Source of the DNA: Phallusia mammillata
Taxonomy: Eukaryota; Chordata; Ascidiacea; Phlebobranchia; Ascidiidae
Reading direction: 5' to 3'
Length of the DNA stretch: 64,000 bases
Assembly (NCBI GenBank): GCA_003260075.1
Contig: QLIY01000112.1
Location: forward strand, 157,305 to 221,304
In this document: in pieces, positions 48,451 to 61,400 of the stretch
How positions within the stretch are numbered: position 1 is the stretch's first letter
Layout of the letters: the number at the start of each line of letters is the position of its first letter
Made by a program: the position numbers and the translations under genes
Notes under the pieces: generated by a model
Told to the model about the DNA's origin: nothing
What the model saw: the letters and a program-made list of their open reading frames with translations, nothing else
Database searches by the model: none

Positions 48451-51400
48451 TCACTCGTTTTTCAGAGTTTGATTAACTATCATATTAGCCAATTCCACAA
48501 GTACGTTTTCAATATCTTCTAAAAGCTTGTTGGAAATAGATCTCCGATTTTCTAAAGCCTTCTCGCATAATAGTTTACAGCGTTTTACACGACCGCACAT
48601 CTTACCACGAACGACTGCTCTTGCGAGGTTGTAGCAAGCCCATGGGTATGACCTTGAAGCTTCAGGTCGACCTTGTGATTGCAAGCAGGCTATGGCCTCG
48701 TCAAAGATTTTCACAGCTTTGGCATATTGACCTCGAGAGGCCCAGTATTTTCCACAGTTGACAAGGCAGTTTGGGGAAATTTCCCATTCTTTGTTGTAAG
48801 TGGCTTTTTGATACAGGTCTTCGCACGCTATGTCAGCTTCAATGATGTTAACGTGATCACCGGGGCCAAGGGATACCAGTTTTGTATTGATACGTACAAT
48901 TGAAGATTTGTGCTTTAAACCCTCGACGGCATCTTTTTTTAACACCATTGAAATGCCGTGTTTGTAGACAAAATTCGGAACACCATTTATCTCGATGAGA
49001 CTCTTTTCAATAAATGTTTTGGTTTCTAATAAAATGTCTCGACGTCTATCGGCATCACGGCGTTTCAGACTCTTAAGACTTAAAATAATCGATCGGTGTG
49101 CAGTAATTCGCAAGAATATCAAAGTAATTCCACACCGTCTTTGTACTTCTTTGCAAATTGCCAAACCAAATGTCGCAAACTGTTTGAAACGTTGTCTAAC
49201 CTCTAAGGCCTCAGAACCGTGATATGATTTTATTAGTCCGCCCATGGTATGAAGGACTGATGCAATTCGCTCCACAAAGTAGGTTTCGTACAACTTGTTT
49301 CTTGCAAGAAACAGGTCCTCGTTTTTATCCCTTAACTGACGTAGCTTCATAGGATGTAGAAATACAGTGCAATCAATAATTTGTCTGAAAAATGTTTCAT
49401 CTTCTGGGCTAGATTGTTGGCAGTAGTAGTCGATATTACTTTGGGTTAGTTGCAAGACAACACTGATGTATTTCTCGATGTCAAAGTCTTTTTCTTGCAG
49501 GTTTTGTCCCGCCTCAACGCATTCATCTACGATGTGTTTTGCCCGCACTTCCAAAGTTTCTTCAGCTGATGGTTCATAGACTATATTGTGGGAAATGTTG
49601 CTGTTGTTTATCGAACGTATTATTTCAAACCAAATCTCGATGGACTTCGTCAGTTGCCTCTCAGCTTCTATTGCGTTATCATCATCATCTGCTGATTGTT
49701 TTCTTATAGCTGCTCCGAAAACCTCGTAAAGATGAGCGCGACAGAATTGCAAGAAAAGGTCTGGGGAACAAATTGGCTGCTTCAACAAGGCGCGCATATG
49801 TGGCAACATGGATGTCATAAACTCATGAATTTGAGGTTTCCTTAAATCCTTATGTACGATGCTGGCTAAACATTGAGTCATTGTATTCTCAGCAGAAACA
49901 ATTTGTTGTGTTCCTTTCAGGTAAAGTCTCACAGCAGTAAAAACCACCTCATGAAATGTAATTTTTCTTTCCATATATTCCCTACCTGTCACTTCACACA
50001 ATCCGTAATCCATAAATTTCTCAATAAAGTCATCGGATTCGGCTTTGTTGCCCATATTGCATTCCAGGGGGCTTTCTTCTTTCATTCTTAAGTGCAGCAT
50101 GACTCTTCCTATGAGATGCTGTGGTATGTTGCCATGGTGAATAAGTGCAAGCGACGCAATTGCCGTCCATTGTTTCAAGGCATCCAGGTCATCACTATTA
50201 GGCTCCAAAGGAATTAAAATTGCTTTGTGTAGGTGAACTTTATTGCCTTGTAAAGATGTTCTTTGAAGGTGTTGTTCTTCTCTTTCGATGGCTCTTTGAA
50301 CAAGGCTGTCGTCTTGTAAATTATCAAGATAATTTCTGAAGCTAAAAGAGAAATTTTTGGCCGCTTTGACTGCAGTTAACCCCAGTGGAGATCCACTTAA
50401 TTTTCGGATAATTTGTGTTGCAGCGTCTATCTCTTCATCAGAACAGAGTTCGTTTACCTTTAATAGTTTTAGACCCTCTGGTATTGTGAGGCCATTGATC
50501 TGTTTCTTAACAAATCGGGTTGTATTCGGAAAGTTACAAATTTTCTTTGATTTGGAAGTTACATAAATGTGAAATTTTGTATTCGCCTTGGCTTGAATAC
50601 TGTCGATGCACAAGAAGAAGTCCTCTAAAAAGGGTCGATCCTTTTCTTCTGGGTCTTCCAATACGATGAGAATAGAAAGATTGGTATAAACAAGAAGATC
50701 CACATACTGTTGACATCTATTAGCCATTAAATTATCAGTGGAGCATTTTAAAACAGCCTGTTTTTTCCGCAAAATTTCGTGATCGACCAAATCGTCCAGT
50801 AGTTTCTTTAGTTGTGTTTTAATATCATGGTTTTCATCGTTGCATTCGATATGCCATTTTACAAACACACGTTCTTGGCCAAAAGGGAAATCTTCAGCTA
50901 ACTTTCGGACAATCGAAGACTTTCCGGATCCGGGAATCCCCTGGAGGTGCAGTACCGATACGTTTTTTTCCTGAATGTGATTTTTTGCCTCATGATAAGA
51001 TTGGCACTCGATGAAGTTCGGGGTCACCTTGCCTACATTGTTGATTGAAATTCGGTTGTCCACCGCTGCAGTTTCTGCCATTGTAAGTATGATTTTATGG
51101 ACATGCCAACTACGTTCGTTATGTAATCAAATTACGTTTGCTCTGGTACTAATTTTGGTTGCTTACTGTGATAATGGAATACGGTAAACACGGTTTAATT
51201 TAATAGCTTCACATAAAGCACATAAGTTGAGTCTGAAATTTACTTTTCGCTTCCTAATTTCAACGTTTGCTATGTTTTCGAGACATACTGTAATTAGTAA
51301 AGCACTTCGTTGCAATAAAATGAATTTTTTTTTACATAACGTTCGAATGCAAATCCACATACATTAACTGTGAATAAGTTTGATCTTAAAAAAATCAATG

Positions 51401-51613
51401 CTTATTCAAAAACATTTTTTTCTAAAACTATAATACAATTATATACATACCTGTATTTGTGGAGTTGGTTGAAGCATTGTCTTCCACCAAAATATTACCA
51501 ATGTTTGAGTTGTAAATGTTCGTAATGTTTGTAACTTGCTTTGCGGTAGAATTATCTGCGGCAAACAGATTGTGAAACGACATAGCCTTTTCAAAAAGCT
51601 TTAGAGTAATCAT
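48451..51613 (-). CDS. NLR-like STAND ATPase (NB-ARC type) with Asn-rich amyloid-like N-terminal exon, gene B
   Basis: Predicted exon 1 is 51613-51451 (54 codons plus one base) and exon 2 is 51074-48451, joined in phase 1 to about 928 residues. Exon 1 contains a short amphipathic start (MITLKLFEKAM) and the Asn-rich ITNIYNSNIGNILVEDN, which resembles RHIM-type amyloid motifs with their I-Y-N-S flank. Exon 2 carries Walker A GIPGSGKS (about 100-107), Walker B-like LIVLEDPEE, VYVTSKS, GxP SGSPLGL, MHD-like FHEVVF, a helical region and TPR-like tail CGKYWASRGQYAKAVKIFDEAI. An ATG at 51081 allows a form without exon 1. If splicing is not confirmed, that 876-residue form is the alternative. The role (intracellular sensor, cell death or immunity) is inferred from architecture. 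Confidence 0.82.
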
Positions 51614-53870
51614 GGGAAATACTGTGGTGTTTTTTTTACAGAAAAATGATGTTTAATGCTTCCACAACTATTTGCATATCATAATCGCGCAGACAATGCA
51701 TGTAATGTCAAGACAAAGCTAAATCGCGGAAATTAACACGTCATGGTCACGTATTTTAGATCAGAAAGTTATTATTGTCGTTTGCTACTGGCTTGCTCAA
51801 TAAAATTATGTTGGGGTCTTGATGTTTATCCCCTTCATTCATGGCTTAGTATTAGCGTATAAAAGCAAAACTGTTAGGTCAAAGTCTTGTAGATATATAA
51901 CGATTTTTAAGTTGCACCTTAAACTATATGGCGTCCTGCGAATGTGTTTATCATACCGTGTAATAATATTAAATTAACAAAATAATTGCAACAAAAATTA
52001 CAGACATTGGCAATGAGTGTCTGTACTTGTCACGATTTAAAGACGGTTCGCAGACAAGGTAGTGCGTCTACCACATAACATTTCTGATTGTTTCTTTATT
52101 GTTATTCATGGAAGCAAAACATCTTGAACAAGTGGGCCTAGTCAATTACATTCATAGTAAGACCAAAACGAAAACAGACATCGTTAATTGGAAAATATGC
52201 AAGATATTGTGATGTAATTCTGCAGACTGCATCTGGATTATTTTGCAAATTAAGAGAAACCGCACCATGCCTACGACTTTCCATCAGTATAAAAAACAAT
52301 TTTCAAACATTGCAAAGATGCATATTACAAAGCACAAAGCTCTTACCATGATCCATGGTTACAAAACAAAGACATTTGTGCTGCTGTTTGAGCTGCAAAT
52401 CAAGCTGTATAATAAGTACCTCTTACCGAACAAGTACACAATGATTAGCATTTTCTGTCTTTGAGCCAGCTATTTTTGTCAGTTCGTGCAAATCGCACAA
52501 CCGTATATAAAGATCATACTTTTAAGAAAATACTGCAAAAGCAATATATTGGTAAGTGTTGGGTTACCGTATTTTTGTCATCTTAATTTGGTATACAACA
52601 AAATAAAGAACCAAGAATAAAGACTGAAGTTGTTCAAAACAAAACAAGACAAAGGCAGGGTATATCAAATGTTTTGTTACTGAGCACTTTATAGAACAAC
52701 TTGTAACCCTATTTGAACATTTTAATATAGTTAACGTTGCTCAAATAAAAACAAATACTATGAAACAGCAGTTCCACTTCTAATTACACAAAGCAGGTAA
52801 AACAACGTGATCTATGTTGAGAAAATCATTGTAATTGTATCTTGTTTTGTGCAGCAATGTGGTTTGCTTTAGGAACATCTGCTTTTTCGGCCAGATATTT
52901 AAGTAAGCGTGCAAAATGCCTGACAGTAAAAATCATTTACAACTCATAAATTACTAAGCAAAGCAAAAACAAACGAAAACAGTAAAATAATGTTCTATTA
53001 AAGCAGCGGTTCTCAAACTTGGGTCTGCAGTCCCTTCGGGGTCCGCCAAGCGATTTCAGAAGGACTGCAAGGAGCAAAAAATACTTCTACATTGGTATGT
53101 AATTTCAGCTGTTGCAACAGTATGAGCGAAAATTTGACAAATAAATTACTGTCCCGTGACAAAGGATTTTTCACTTCATTTTCATGTAACAAAGAAAGCG
53201 TTTTTTTTTTGCGTACAATTCTACTATTGTTTTAGTATTGTTTGTGACGTAATAAAATTTCCTTAAGTTATTCCCACGCGAGGTATTAACTAACGAGACT
53301 AAACACAATTCATCGTATATGTTAATATGATGTGGAAAAACTTCTTTAAGGAATAAATAAACTTTTAGTTGTCAATTCCAGGTTTAATTTTGCAAAAGCA
53401 CGTTTAGTTTTACAAATATATTTAGCTTGGACCGCGAGTGCTCGAGAACATTGCAAAGGGACAGTTCTGACAAAAAAGTTAAAAGGTTTACCACAGTTTT
53501 AAGTAAAAAAGCGCCATTACATAGGTCATAACGCCATTACAATGGTGTTTAAGATTGCAGGGCACATTTAGTAACGTATGGTGCTTAGCAACGTATGGTA
53601 CACACTGAAATAGTATTTGAACATTTTGAATATCCAATGGTAATTCAGTGGTTTTACAGTGCAACAGTACCACTTCTAGAACTTAAAAACCAAAATTACA
53701 TTGATACACACAGGTAAACAAACGTGACCATTTGAGAAATCCATTATAATTTAAAAACCCGTTTTTGTTTTCTAAAATGTGCTGCAATTTGTTTCGCCAC
53801 GTGGATGCACTCACACATATGGCCTATATTGCATTTATAATCGGGCAAACAAATCAAGTGTCTTATGGCC
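51614..53870. other. Gene-poor stretch with a repeat relic at 53002-53290
   Basis: 53002 'gcggttctcaaacttggg' begins a degenerate element related to 16790-17100. Further upstream exons of STAND gene B could be hidden in 51614-52600; none was supported. Other ORFs are short and featureless. Confidence 0.45.
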
Positions 53871-56800
53871 CTATTCTGGCATTGTGCTGGCAGTGGCCAA
53901 CGTTTGATCCAATTGTGTGACCGAGTTTATCAATTTTTCCACTAGTTCCTTGGAAATGGAGTTACGCTTTTCCAAAGCCTTCTCACAAAAATATTTACTA
54001 TCCACGGCTCGATTGACCAGTCGGCCGCACAATACCGCCCTCGCGTGGTTGTTGCAGGCCCATGGAAATGATCTGGTGGACTCTGATTGGCTCTTCATGC
54101 TCTCGCACCCCAAGGCATCGTCGAAACTTTTTACTGCTGCTTCATAATCCTTTTTGGAAGCCCAGTATTTTCCACAATAAACTAGGCACTTGGAAGAAAT
54201 TCCCCACTCTTTGTTGGAAAGAGCACTGCGCTGTAAATCGTTGCAATTTCTGTCGGATTCAGGAAAAGGAAAATCTTCCTCTTCTTGGAGAAGTGCCACA
54301 AGTTTGGCGTTGATTTGAACAATGGAGCGCATGTGAGTTAAGTAATCAAACTCTTGTGTTATAACCTGTTTCAAAATGCCATGCTCGTAAAATGATATCT
54401 CATTGGGTAGCTGATTTTGACAACTTTTCTCGACAAAACTTTTTGTCTCCTCAAGGATACTCCGTTTTTCGCCAGAAGAAAAATGCTTCAATCCCTTGAG
54501 TCTAATACACACAGAGGCTGATGCGGTGATGCGTAAAAATATTGGGGCAAACTGGAATTTCTTTAGTATTTCTTTACACAGCGCCAGTGAGATTGTGGAA
54601 AACCATTCAAACTTTCTTCTGTGAACCAAGGTTATTTCGCCACTATAATAAATAGGCAAGCGGGTCATAGTATGCAAAACAGATGCTATTCGCTCAACAA
54701 AGTACGTTGTACATAGACTCTTTTTATCCAGAAATAATTTGTAATTTTTCTTTCGGAATAGCCCAAGCTTGTTTGGGGGCAAAGGGATGGATTTGTCTGC
54801 AGCCTTGCATAAAATGCTTTTTACTTGCTCGTCAGAATTTTCAAGGTAGTGTTGTGTTTCGCTTTTCTGGGGCTGAAGTACAATGGATATAAATGTTTCA
54901 ATGTCAAATTCACTTTCGTTAATTAACTCCCCTGCTTTTGTAAATTCACGAATGATGGTTTCGACTTTTTCTGCAATTCTTTCTTTGATATCCTGTGGAG
55001 CAGTTACAGTTTCAACTGGAATATTACATCCAGTTAGGCTTCGGACGATACTAAGCCAAATTTTCAGAGATTTGAGCAGATGTTTTTCTGCTTTGGAAAC
55101 AGTTTCGCCTGTTTGTTGCTGAGTGCTAAGAACTATTCCCAAGACATCATGAAGATGCCCAAAGCAAAACGGTAATAACTTTTTTTCTTTACATTCATGT
55201 TCGTATTCCAACACTGAACGAATGTGCGGAACCATGTTCCTCATGAACTCAGAGTTTTTAGGTGTTCTAAGATCCTTGTGTACAATACTTGCTAACGCTT
55301 TTACAGCAAGACAAATTGCTCCAGATTGTTCATCGTGTTTGCTAAGATGTAACCTTACGGCGATGAATATTACTTCATGGAAGGTTGCTGTAGTTTTCAG
55401 GTATTCAGTGCCATCCAACTTGCACAGACCTAGCTTTTGCAATTTGTCAAGAAAGTCGGTAGATTCGACTAAGTTTTTATAGGAACTATCTTCTTGACTC
55501 TCATCGCTGTCTCTAAAGTATTGCATGATTCTGCCAACGATCACCTTTGGGATGTTTCCATGATGCAACAATGCAAGAGAGCACATAACTTTCCACTGTG
55601 TTTTGCTGACGTTGTCGTTTTGCTGACGTAAAAGGAACAAGATTGCTTTGTGAAGGTGAACATTTTCAATGTTTTTTTCCTCACGTTCAATGACATTGTG
55701 AACCAGCGCCTTGTTTTGCAAATATTCGAGATACTCCTGAAATGACATAACATTTTTTCTCGCCCCTTTCACAGCCAAAAGTCCTAACGGAGAACCACTT
55801 AAGCGCTCAATAATTACTTTTGCAGCATCTTTTTCTTCATCACCTAAGCCAGTGCATCCAAGAAGTCTTAAGCCTTCTTCGATCGTGAGACCTTCTATCT
55901 GTTGCATGGCGAAACAAGACAAAATATCAAGTTCAGGGAACATCTTTGATTTTGAGGTGATGTAAACGTGAAACTTGTTTGTCGTTGTACCCATTTCAAT
56001 AAGACTGTTGATGCAAGAAAGAAAATCTTGCAAAAAAGAACGACTCTTTTCATTTGGATCCTCTAGAATAATGAGGATTGGAATACCTGACGAAGCAAGA
56101 ATTTTGACATATTGTATGCACCTGTCCTTTTCCATATTCGTGATAGAGTCTTCAATAACCTGTTCTCTCGATGCCAACATGTCATGAGCTACCATGTCTT
56201 TCATCAGCTGTTTCAGTTTCGCCTTTATGTCATGTGCTCTGTCGCTGCATTGGATATGCCACTTTACAAATAATGCTTCAGAGTTGTAGGGAAAATCGGC
56301 TCCTAGTTTTCTAGCTATTTCAGACTTTCCTGAACCGGGCATACCGTGCAAGTGCAACACAGATACAAGCTTGTCTTGTTGATGTTGTCTGGCTCTCAAG
56401 TACGACGCGCTCTCAGTGAAGAAAGGTGTTACTCGGCCGACGTTGTCGATTGAAGTAACTGGATCTGGTGTTTTATTGTTCACTGAAATAAAAAAAACAT
56501 ATGGTAGAAGGGGTTTTGTATCACTAGTTCCATGTCTGTTTTGTACCCCCTATATACAGTTAAAATATGACTATAATCCGTGCCTACGTTTGTTTTTGAG
56601 AATGCTGATATAGGATGTTTCACTGCATAAAAAAGGTATAAAGGTGATGTTTCACAGCTACTTCTGTCTGTACAGTCTAACAAACAGTGCCTAGGTTTGC
56701 TTTCTGCTAACTCTAAAAACAAACGTGTGTATCTTTGATGTAGGTATACATTACTGACAGCAACCCGATGAACTGCATTGTTTCGTCCGCATTCATTTAA

Positions 56801-57203
56801 CAAATTATTTTCGATTACTATAAAGTATTAAGCATTACTTACCTTCACTTTGTGTAGGATATTCTGTGCTTTCAGTCCCAAAAGAGGTATAAGACATAGA
56901 ACGGGTAGTAATATTGTATACATTGGGTGCTAAAAGAAAAAAAACAACAAAATATCACTGCATATTTTAAGCAACAATGATTAAAGAGGATAAGTATTGT
57001 TTTTCCCCGAAATGTTTTTGTTGCATATTACGCTACTATGGTAGTCTATTGAACTAACCAAATAAGATTCAGATAAATTTCATTACATTGTGTATTTCTT
57101 GAAAGTCGAAACGTTTGGAAAAAACAGAAACACAACAACGTAAGATATTCACTAACCTTACACAAATAGATAAAAGTAAATCGTTACCTGTAGACTGTTC
57201 CAT
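53871..57203 (-). CDS. NLR-like STAND ATPase (NB-ARC type), gene C
   Basis: A first exon 57203-57188 (MEQST plus one base) joins in phase 1 to 56482-53871, giving about 875 residues. Walker A is GMPGSGKS, followed by ILIILEDPNE, VYITSKS, GxP SGSPLGL, FHEVIF (MHD-like), and TPR-like CGKYWASKKDYEAAVKSFDDAL. A possible middle exon lies at 56930-56843 with good splice sites. In the phase set by MEQST it reads PNVYNITTRSMSYTSF, recalling gene B's N[IV]YN motif, but a five-T tract shifts it into a stop. As assembled it can only be used from its own ATG (MYTILLPVLCLIPLFG, a hydrophobic start). The phase-1 entry into the ATPase exon is the same in all three genes. The function is inferred as in genes A and B. 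Confidence 0.83.
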
Positions 57204-58484
57204 TGCTCAAACTGTTGTGGTAACAACTGCCGAAACAAAAATAACAACTGCACACAACAAGTAGTAAACTTTGATATCAAAACGACGACTTATATTTCCT
57301 GTCCAAAAAACATCAGGCTGAAAATGATGATAAAATGACATTATCGTTTAAGGGTAACAAGCGCCTTTATAATGCAGATTAGGTCTACTCGTAGTAATTA
57401 ACAGTAAATGCCTGTTTTTAGCAGTTAAATGTTTCTGAATCTGCCAGCATATTGTGGACTCAGCGACTATACTGTAAAAGACTTCTCGTTTTCAGTCAAG
57501 CAAGTGTACGTAAAAAAGGCGCAGAGATACGAGCCGGGCTACGGTAACTGCTGCACAACAACTTGGTTCTTTCCAGTCTACTGACTGTGAAACCGCACGG
57601 CGCGGGCCGAACCTCCTTTTAACACAAAGCATCACGAAAACTAACACACACGGGCACGTAATCATTAACGGAATGAATTGTCGAACTCGGTAACAGTAGC
57701 CTCGTAAATTGAACTAAGAGAATCACAGTCAATTAAACGTTCAACCCTAAACTGTTACATTTAATTGGCGAAGCGTTTAAAAATTAAGTCAAACAGCTCT
57801 GTGCTATGTTTAACACAAATATTGTTTTTGTCTCTGTTCATCCCAAGCTTTATTGTCTGACGGCATTGTCCATGGCCATGAACCGAAGCTTAAAGGGAAG
57901 TGTAAATTATTTGTTAATAAATGCATAAATCGCTCTAAATAGAACGAAACCAAAACATTATAAGCCGGTTTGGCATAATTGACATTTAGCATGCGTTTCA
58001 AAATACAGTTTTGACGAGAATTTTACAACTCATAACAATATTGACATTGGGCATGCCATGCGTAGCCAATCGTGTTGTTGGGTTGAGTTAAGTTTATTTC
58101 GCCGGGTGGAACAAATAGTAGCTGTCATTGCACTAAACTATTTACCAAGCAAAAATATAACTATGAACCGTTAGGTTTGATGAACGCTTCACAAGCGGAA
58201 GGCACATTTGGGGATAAACGCGCAGCAGCTATTTTTTTGGAATCACAGGCAAATATACTTTTTATTAACCACACATTCACAGTAAGCAATAAAAATGAAG
58301 CACAAAGAGCGACTTTTTTTCATTTGCAAATTTGCATACAACTATTTCATTTTTATTTTATGTGTTAAATTATTCGATCCTTTTTAGAATGATGTATGGA
58401 ACTAACAAATTGATCACCCAAATTTTATTTGTCCCTATTATGGTACCACAACTAATACTGGTAACATATCAATATAATATTACA
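57204..58484. other. Intergenic stretch, no gene recognised
   Basis: This holds the 5' flank of STAND gene C and the 3' flank of the sulfotransferase gene. Only short motif-free ORFs occur. Confidence 0.5.
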
Positions 58485-61400
58485 CTAGTAAAGAATTACA
58501 GATGTAAAAAATAAAACGTCTGTCCTAAAATTATTTGTGTTTTCATCCCATTGTGACCGTGCTGAATTGTGGGTCGTTTTCATACATCGGCAGTTCCTTT
58601 TTACTTCAGCTTTTCGCAACATCAATCTCAAATGTTTGATCGCATTGTCGATCATCACTCTGACTTCTGGTTGATAAGGATTTGCAATCTGGCGGGAATC
58701 TCTTTTCGCCGAGCCTTGAAGATCTTGACTCAAGCAAGCTAGTCGCTCATTCAAATTTTGAGGACGAAGAGCCGAATTGGGAACAAACTCAATTATCTGT
58801 TTAATGGTTGATATCGGATCCACTACCAAGTCTTCATAGTAGATAATAAGGAAGGGCTTTCCACTTTCAATCACTCTTTGTGGAACAAGTGTCCAATGAT
58901 CAAGAAGTTTTCGAATCTTCTTACTTGTGAAAGCTGTTGAAGTAAATATACTAGGTTTGTTGTTTTGACGTAGGCGGCTTGGATAGGGAGTTTGAAGTAA
59001 ATTTCCACTCTTGATATAGTTTAGGAACATTTGTAATCTTCTTAATGGTGAATGCTTAGATGCATATAAGTTAATATGTGAGCTAATCGCAGATGGTTAG
59101 AACACTTGAAAATAGAACCACCCAGCTAGTTTCTTGATCGATGAAGACTATATGGTATACCTTGTCTATTGATTCAAGCTCATGAAAAATACAAGAATTT
59201 AGGACGGTTAACTTATTGTTTTTCATTAATGTTAAACCGCGGATACTTGACGTAGAAAATGTTGTTATTCGCCTAAACTTAAAAGCGCACAGATGGCTTT
59301 AAATGATTGAATGAAGTTACTCTTTTGTGGATTAGTTAGGCTGAATTGTTGCACAGATTGTAGAATATGTTATGCATCATCATCATACAGTTGACTATCG
59401 GTTGCAGAAACATGTACAGTTTAATAGAAGTGGAGGTATGTAGTTCGACATTACAACCCAAATAATAGTTTTTCACAACTGACTTTTATTTGTATTAACT
59501 TTCCATATTTTTAATTGAATTTTAGGATAATTTTAGACTTGTTTTCGAAAGAAAAACTGCTACGGGTCAAACGTTGGGCAACAATTTGCAGTCTGCATAT
59601 TCACTCAGGCTCTTTGGTGCCTCTTCAAGCCGAACAGTAATACAGAAAAAGAAGTTTGGGGTTTGTTTGAGATGCTATTCCTTTCGTTATTACAATTAAA
59701 CTTACCCTTGGCAAAGACCTCTTGTGGTGCCATCCCGATATGTGGATTAGCAGTGGTGCTGTGAATTAAGTTAAAGTGGGATATAAATGCGTGGTATGGA
59801 TTGCGAACCACAGCTACTGCAGACTTGCACATGTTTAATATGTCTGTATTGGCTTGAAAAAAGTGGTCTTTTGTAAGATCTGTGCGAGCTGAATTGACCA
59901 ACATCTCTCCAAGAAAACCTACAAAGTAGAAAACAATTTAAAAATATACAAGTTCGTGATATTAACGTTTTTCGTTTCGAAACAAACCTACATTATGCAA
60001 AACTAAAAAAAAACATTTATTGTCTAAGCTATTCTAACCTTTGACACTGGCATAGTTACGCTTAGACGCTTGGTAATTAAAACTGCTTTGAACTACTTTG
60101 GTCATAACCCTTAAGGGAAGTTAACGGAAAAGCTTTGTAATGAAAACTATTTTTTAAATCTCTGATTGATTGCACACAAAAAAATCTTAATTAAAACCGT
60201 AAACAATAGATTCAAAACTCTATTTAAAAAGTTACGACTAAAACTCATACGTTACCGTTGTTTAGCAGCACCATGTCCCCATATATACTTCCTGTATAAA
60301 ACCCTGTTGCTTTTTCCAGCATGAAACGTGTCCAGGTATTGCCTGAGCCAGGATAAGAAACGAGAGCAGTTTTAGGAAATTGATTCCCCCCCCCCTTACC
60401 ACATCTTAGATCTTCTACTGTTGTTTTGAAAACTTCCACGTTTGAACGGTTTTCACAGTTTATTACTTTGTGTGTCAAATTAAAACTGTAGATTGAAAGA
60501 TTATGTAGTATATCATGATTCGCCATTGCCTTTGACAAACCGTTGGTAATTAAATTTGTTCATATAATTTAGACAATTTGATAAGGTTTTGAACAGATTT
60601 TTTATTTTGTACTATATTTTTTATTACTTATACTTACGATGCTAAAGTTAAGATGATAGAGATATTATATTCCATTTTTAAGTGGATTTGATGGTGATAT
60701 CCGTTTTTTTCACTCATTGAAGATTATTATTGCTAAAAAATGGTAATAAATAATTATTTTGCAAAGCTATTTCTGTTGTACGCAATCATCCGTTTGTCCT
60801 GGGGTTCGCCTAAACTGCTAGATCTTCAATGAGACAAAATAAAGTTAGTAGGTATTTATTGGAAACCGTTATATATGAATTTTGCAGTCTCCGCGCCAGT
60901 TTAATTTTCTATTTCCTATTATCACTTGGTATGTTCTTACCTTTCAGACATGTTTCCACAAAAGCAATCATCAGATTTCCTGTACACTGCTATAGGATGG
61001 CGTTCGCGTTCGCAAGCCACAATGCAATCAGAGGTTAACCCAACGCGTTGGTATTGAACTAGATCGTGTTTTTCCGGAAGTTGAAAACAACCTTGGCTTT
61101 TCTGGGTGATGTACGAATCCGAAAAAGGTGCTGCACGCAAATATAAAATTCATGTATGACAATAATAAGAATTTTAGTTTTTTAACACATTTTATCGGAA
61201 ATGTTCCGAGTTGTAAGCAGACCAGACATTCGGACCCGAATCGACCCAACGCCGCAAGGAAGTGCTTGACACCCGGGTCCTAGCTAAAAAAAAATTAAAG
61301 CCCAAACTAGGTCCGCGCTGGTACTAAATACCACATGATACCGCATGTTACCACATGACATTGCATGATACCGCATATGACAGCATGATACCGCAAGGTA

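Noticed and set aside
61325-61400. CRISPR-like array
   Set aside because: The repeats are about 10 bp, imperfect and adjacent, with no unique spacers, in a eukaryotic intron.
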